Shown here: piece after piece, positions 61,226-64,000 of the stretch | How positions within the stretch are numbered: position 1 is the first letter of the stretch | How the letters are laid out: the number at the start of each line of letters is the position of its first letter | Assembly: GCF_009733535.1 (NCBI RefSeq) | Contig: NZ_SMMI01000018.1 | Span: forward strand, 17,224-81,223 | Source: Sphingobacterium endophyticum | GTDB lineage: Bacteria; Bacteroidota; Bacteroidia; Sphingobacteriales; Sphingobacteriaceae | Reading direction: 5' to 3' | DNA: 64,000 bases | Program-made: the position numbers and the translations under genes | The notes under the pieces: model-generated | Seen by the model: only the letters and a program-made list of their open reading frames with translations | What the model was told of the DNA's origin: nothing | Databases searched by the model: none

Positions 61226-62179
61226 TTATTCCTCTAATTTGACTTTTATGGCATTCAACAATCTTTTTTCAAAATCCTTGATAACATTTTGTGCCCAAAA
61301 ATTGGCATAGAAATTCATTTTGGATTTCAATAGGTAATCACAACTTAATTGGACTTTTGTTTGATTTGTCGAAATTGGAGTCAGTGTATAGGAGATATTA
61401 TTAAACCTAAAAAAATCACCTTTTAAAATATGATTGTCTGTGGGTTTGTTCCTTAAAAGAGATTTGGAAAGATCAATTTTAAAATTGACAAATTCATTTA
61501 GTTTCATTTCACTTATAGTCTCATATAATTGCAATCCATCAGTAAACTTTCCTATTCTATAAATTGTTGAATCATTTTTATATAATTTGGATTCAATTGG
61601 TCTTGGAATACCAATGAATTGATAGAATCCATCTTGGTAATGAATATTAGATAATTTGGGTACTTCTATCAAATTGGGAAAGATTTCAGCGCTGGGTTTA
61701 TCAATAACGAGGAAATAAGATACTTTATAGTTTTCAGATATATCTGGAAATGAATTTTCTATGGGTAATAGGATCAATGGAAGCAAAAGAATAGAATAAA
61801 GTCGGTTGTTGTTCCGATCTTTTTTGAGAAAATATCTTACTAATAAAGCTACAGTTCCTGTTATTAATAAATAGGGAATTCCGAGAATTAAGAGACAAAA
61901 TGTGTCTTCTAATTTGGTGACAACTGCTAATAAATAGAATAAGAATATTGCTAAAAAAGGGAAAAAGAATGATTTTATTGCTGATCTTCTTATGTCCTCA
62001 GATAAAATAATCGGAAGAAGTGATATGATAATAGGTGTAACAATAAAGAATGTGATTGAAAAGACATCACTAACTTCATTAAAAGAAGATTCATCTAAGA
62101 ATATTCTCACTAATAGGCCATATAAAGCAGCTACTATTATTCCAAAATATTCATTGCTATATATTTTTTTAAGATCCAT
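61226..62179 (-). CDS. membrane protein with SRPBCC-like C-terminal domain
   Basis: 317 residues. The start is placed at the ATG at 62179 (MDLKKIYSNEYFGIIVAALY); an ATG at 62395 would overlap the divergent sigma gene and put 72 residues of poor quality in front. Helices: YFGIIVAALYGLLVRIFLD (about 11-29), DVFSITFFIVTPIIISLLPI, SFFFPFLAIFLFYLLAVVTK, FCLLILGIPYLLITGTVALL, LYSILLLPLILLPIENSFPD. A soluble C-terminal half (about 155-317: NYKVSYFLVIDKPSAEIFPN, FFRFNNISYTLTPISTNQTK, VQLSCDYLLKSKMNFYANFW) has the polyketide-cyclase/SRPBCC pattern. Co-transcribed with the nucleotidyltransferase. Confidence 0.8.
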   Translation of the reverse strand: MDLKKIYSNEYFGIIVAALYGLLVRIFLDESSFNEVSDVFSITFFIVTPIIISLLPIILSEDIRRSAIKSFFFPFLAIFLFYLLAVVTKLEDTFCLLILGIPYLLITGTVALLVRYFLKKDRNNNRLYSILLLPLILLPIENSFPDISENYKVSYFLVIDKPSAEIFPNLIEVPKLSNIHYQDGFYQFIGIPRPIESKLYKNDSTIYRIGKFTDGLQLYETISEMKLNEFVNFKIDLSKSLLRNKPTDNHILKGDFFRFNNISYTLTPISTNQTKVQLSCDYLLKSKMNFYANFWAQNVIKDFEKRLLNAIKVKLEE

Positions 62180-62349
62180 TGATTGATAGTGATTTATTCT
62201 CTTGAAGTTAACCAAGATTGAGGATGCTTGCAAGTAGGAAGAGTAAAAAATTGGAGTTGAGATGAATAAATTAAAGTTTATTAAATTTATTTTTAGAATT
62301 ATGGTGATAGTTTCATAAAAATTGGAACATGTAATAAAAAGAGATTTAT

Positions 62350-62886
62350 ATGGAAGATGTTTGCAGTTCAAATGTAGCAAAGGACCGAGAATCACATTTC
62401 TTAGATTTATATCAAATCGCCTTTCCGGTAATTGCTAAATATGTAAGTCGAATGGGTGGTAGTTTTGAGGAAGCAAAAGACGTTTTTCAGGATGCTATGA
62501 TTGTGTATTATGAAAAAAACAAGATCATCCCATTGTTGAATGATAGCGCTTATTTGGTGGGAATTTCCAAGAACTTATGGTTAAAGCGATATAGGGATAA
62601 TTATCAACATACGATATCATTAGATAAGGTTCAGACAGATATTATGTCTGAGGAGGATTTAATGCCTGTCAGCAAGCGTCTGATGCGTTTTTTGGAAGTG
62701 GCTGGTGAGAAATGCATGAAACTCCTAAAGGCTTTCTATTATGATCAAATTCCATTGACAGAAATCGCAGGACAATTTGGATTCTCAGGTACTAGAAGCG
62801 CGACTGTTCAGAAATATAAATGTTTAGAAAAGGTAAGAGAAACTGTTAAAGAAAAAGCACTGGAATATGATGACTTCATGGAATGA
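62350..62886 (+). CDS. ECF RNA polymerase sigma factor
   Basis: 178 residues. Region 2: YQIAFPVIAKYVSRMGGSFE, EAKDVFQDAMIVYYEKNKII, then DSAYLVGISKNLWLKRYRDN (about 20-90). Region 4: CMKLLKAFYYDQIPLTEIAG, QFGFSGTRSATVQKYKCLEK (helix-turn-helix, about 120-165). Overlaps the next gene by 20 bases, so translation is coupled. Divergent from the membrane protein gene, with 170 bases between start codons. Confidence 0.95.
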   Translation: MEDVCSSNVAKDRESHFLDLYQIAFPVIAKYVSRMGGSFEEAKDVFQDAMIVYYEKNKIIPLLNDSAYLVGISKNLWLKRYRDNYQHTISLDKVQTDIMSEEDLMPVSKRLMRFLEVAGEKCMKLLKAFYYDQIPLTEIAGQFGFSGTRSATVQKYKCLEKVRETVKEKALEYDDFME

Positions 62887-63139
62887 AACGAAACGGATAG
62901 ATGATTATTTGTTAGGAAAATTACCGGTGAATGAGGCATTGCTATTTGATGTTCAGCTATTGATCGATGAGGAGTTGGAAGCTAATGTTAAATCACAACA
63001 AAGATCTTATGAGATTATACGTCAGTTTGGTCGTGCGCAGCTGAGAAATGAATTAGAGGCCGTTCAGCAAAAACTGTTTACAGATCCTAAGTATACGAGC
63101 TTTAAGCAAAAGATAGTTCAGCTATTTAAAAAACCTTAA
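62867..63139 (+). CDS. small helical partner protein of the ECF sigma factor
   Basis: 90 residues (the second ATG at 62870 would remove one residue). No signal peptide or membrane helix; helical and charged throughout: TKRIDDYLLGKLPVNEALLF, DVQLLIDEELEANVKSQQRS, YEIIRQFGRAQLRNELEAVQ, KYTSFKQKIVQLFKKP. The start W-x-E-x-x-R-I-D-D-Y-L-L-G-K-L-P resembles the cytoplasmic N-terminal part of anti-sigma factors (Y-x-x-G-x-L), but without zinc ligands or a membrane anchor. The 20-base overlap with the sigma gene and 13-base gap to a ClpP-like protease gene make it the likely link between them. Confidence 0.8.
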   Translation: MMTSWNETKRIDDYLLGKLPVNEALLFDVQLLIDEELEANVKSQQRSYEIIRQFGRAQLRNELEAVQQKLFTDPKYTSFKQKIVQLFKKP

Positions 63140-63152
63140 AATCCCTTAAACT

Positions 63153-63833
63153 ATGCAAATCGATAAAAATGAGTTCCGCAAATTTGCGGTAGGGCATTGC
63201 TATGTCCAAAAAGATCGTGTTGACAATTATATTTCAGCGATCGATAATGCTCAAATCCCAGTGGCGATGACACCTTACATAACCGAAGAGCGGGAATTGA
63301 GAGTTTCACAAATGGATGTGTTTTCAAGGTTAATGATTGACCGGATTATTTTTATGGGAGTACCTGTTGACGCCAATATTGCCAATATTGTACAGGCTCA
63401 ATTACTATTCCTCCAGTCAGTTGATCCTAAGAAGGATATTCATATGTATGTCAATTCACCAGGGGGTGAGATTTATGCTGGATTGGGTATTTATGATACG
63501 ATGCAATTAGTAGGTCCAGATGTGGCCACCATTTGTACGGGAATGGCATTCTCCTTTGGAGCGGTTCTTCTGTGCGGGGGTGCTGCGGGGAAACGTGCTG
63601 CCTTGAAACATTCTCGGGTAATGTTACATCAGCCTCTTGGTGGGGTTCAAGGTCAAGCATCGGACATCGAAATTACAGCTAAGCAAGTTTTGAAATTAAA
63701 AACAGAACTGTATGAAATCATTGCCAAACATAGTGGTCAAACCTATCAAAAGGTGCATGATGTAAGCGATAGAGATTATTGGATGACTGCTGAGGAAGCT
63801 AAAGAATTTGGTGTAATTGATGAAATACTCTAA
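63153..63833 (+). CDS. ClpP-like ATP-dependent serine protease subunit
   Basis: 226 residues. Catalytic features are kept: oxyanion strand VNSPGGEIYAGLGIYDTMQL, the nucleophile region CTGMAFSFGAVLLCGG (G-M-A-x-S-x-G, Ser at about 131), the His in SRVMLHQPLGGVQGQASDIE (about 156), and the Asp in HDVSDRDYWMTAEEAKEFGV. The nucleophile motif reads GMAFSFGA rather than the classic GMAASMGA, and the N-terminal axial region (KFAVGHCYVQKDRVDNYISA) is longer than in housekeeping ClpP. It is therefore a specialised paralogue. Linked to an ECF sigma gene and a small anti-sigma-like gene; it may remove the latter to free the sigma factor. Confidence 0.9.
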   Translation: MQIDKNEFRKFAVGHCYVQKDRVDNYISAIDNAQIPVAMTPYITEERELRVSQMDVFSRLMIDRIIFMGVPVDANIANIVQAQLLFLQSVDPKKDIHMYVNSPGGEIYAGLGIYDTMQLVGPDVATICTGMAFSFGAVLLCGGAAGKRAALKHSRVMLHQPLGGVQGQASDIEITAKQVLKLKTELYEIIAKHSGQTYQKVHDVSDRDYWMTAEEAKEFGVIDEIL

Positions 63834-63914
63834 TTATGAAATGAAGATTGGCCAGCTTCATGATTCCTTTATTCATTATTGGGATCATACCGAAAGTTTG
63901 GGGGGTAAAGATTT

Positions 63915-64000
63915 TTAAGCATACAATTTCATCACTCTGTACAGAAAGAATGTCGTGTCCCTTACGCCACGAAAGACGCTCCTGAAAGCTTTAAGTTTTG
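63915..64000 (-). CDS. possible C-terminal end of a gene running off the right edge
   Basis: A minus-strand frame open from the window edge to a TAA at 63915-63917 encodes LKAFRSVFRGVRDTTFFLYR followed by VMKLYA. The basic/aromatic ending resembles the C-terminus of glycosyltransferases, but about 27 residues are too few to be sure. It would converge with the ClpP-like gene. Confidence 0.3.
   Translation of the reverse strand, partial: KLKAFRSVFRGVRDTTFFLYRVMKLYA

Noticed and set aside
62180..62395. N-terminal extension of the membrane protein at 61226
   Set aside because: It overlaps the divergent ECF sigma start, contains atypical residues, and the natural start MDLKKIYSNEYFG is at 62179.

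Overview
The window reads as chromosomal DNA of an AT-rich member of the Bacteroidota, most likely Sphingobacteriaceae (Sphingobacterium or Pedobacter type). The evidence is two SusC/SusD pairs, many typical Bacteroidota families (DUF4105, DUF4407, DUF6249, DUF4180, DUF4304, PgpH-type HD protein), an almost complete lack of Shine-Dalgarno sequences, and promoters of the TTTG / TAnnTTTG type (clear examples before rpe, the aconitase gene and the gene at 3040). No species can be named from sequence alone.

Layout. 1-2.8 kb: 5' part of a TIR-domain receptor with a membrane segment and a WD40-like sensor (cut by the left edge), a doubtful small gene, and a YceI protein. 3-9.4 kb: an RND efflux operon (adaptor, HAE1 permease, outer membrane lipoprotein channel) behind a small membrane protein. 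9.4-11.6 kb: LacI regulator and a Rossmann-fold epimerase-like protein. 12-16.8 kb: SusC/SusD pair 1. 16.8-19.2 kb: an ATPase, a GNAT and an ECF sigma operon. 19.3-23.5 kb: a candidate small RNA, an OafA-type acyltransferase, a YdeI/OmdA protein and an AraC regulator that faces SusC/SusD pair 2 (23.8-28.9 kb). 29-35.6 kb: sterol-desaturase-like hydroxylase, a deletion scar joining two gene remnants, an HNH / coiled-coil / DUF4407 operon, DinB, Crp, methyltransferase and an outer-membrane lipoprotein.

35.9-40 kb is a plus-strand operon of five exported enzymes (two alpha/beta hydrolases, an NTF2-like protein, a carboxymuconolactone-decarboxylase-like protein and a cupin). 40-45 kb is an accessory stretch, very AT-rich and partly decayed: DUF4105, a DUF695-like/HEAT-repeat pair, a frameshifted gene and a start-less DUF4304 immunity-like gene, ending at tRNA-Ser(GCU). 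45-51 kb is core: pgpH-type phosphodiesterase, rpe and aconitase, with a large imperfect palindrome between pgpH and rpe. 51.1-51.74 kb is an intergenic repeat patch. 51.7-64 kb holds an M14 carboxypeptidase, DinB, a divergent HxlR/pirin pair with a palindromic operator, small membrane and stress proteins, a second copy of the candidate small RNA, Crp/DUF2892/VIT1 genes, a nucleotidyltransferase, and an ECF sigma / small partner / ClpP-like protease operon.

The strongest candidates for something undescribed are the two-copy minus-strand RNA with its own terminator (19.3 and 57.1 kb), the HNH/coiled-coil/DUF4407 operon, the ECF-ClpP operon, the REP-like repeat patch, and the TIR-WD40 protein.
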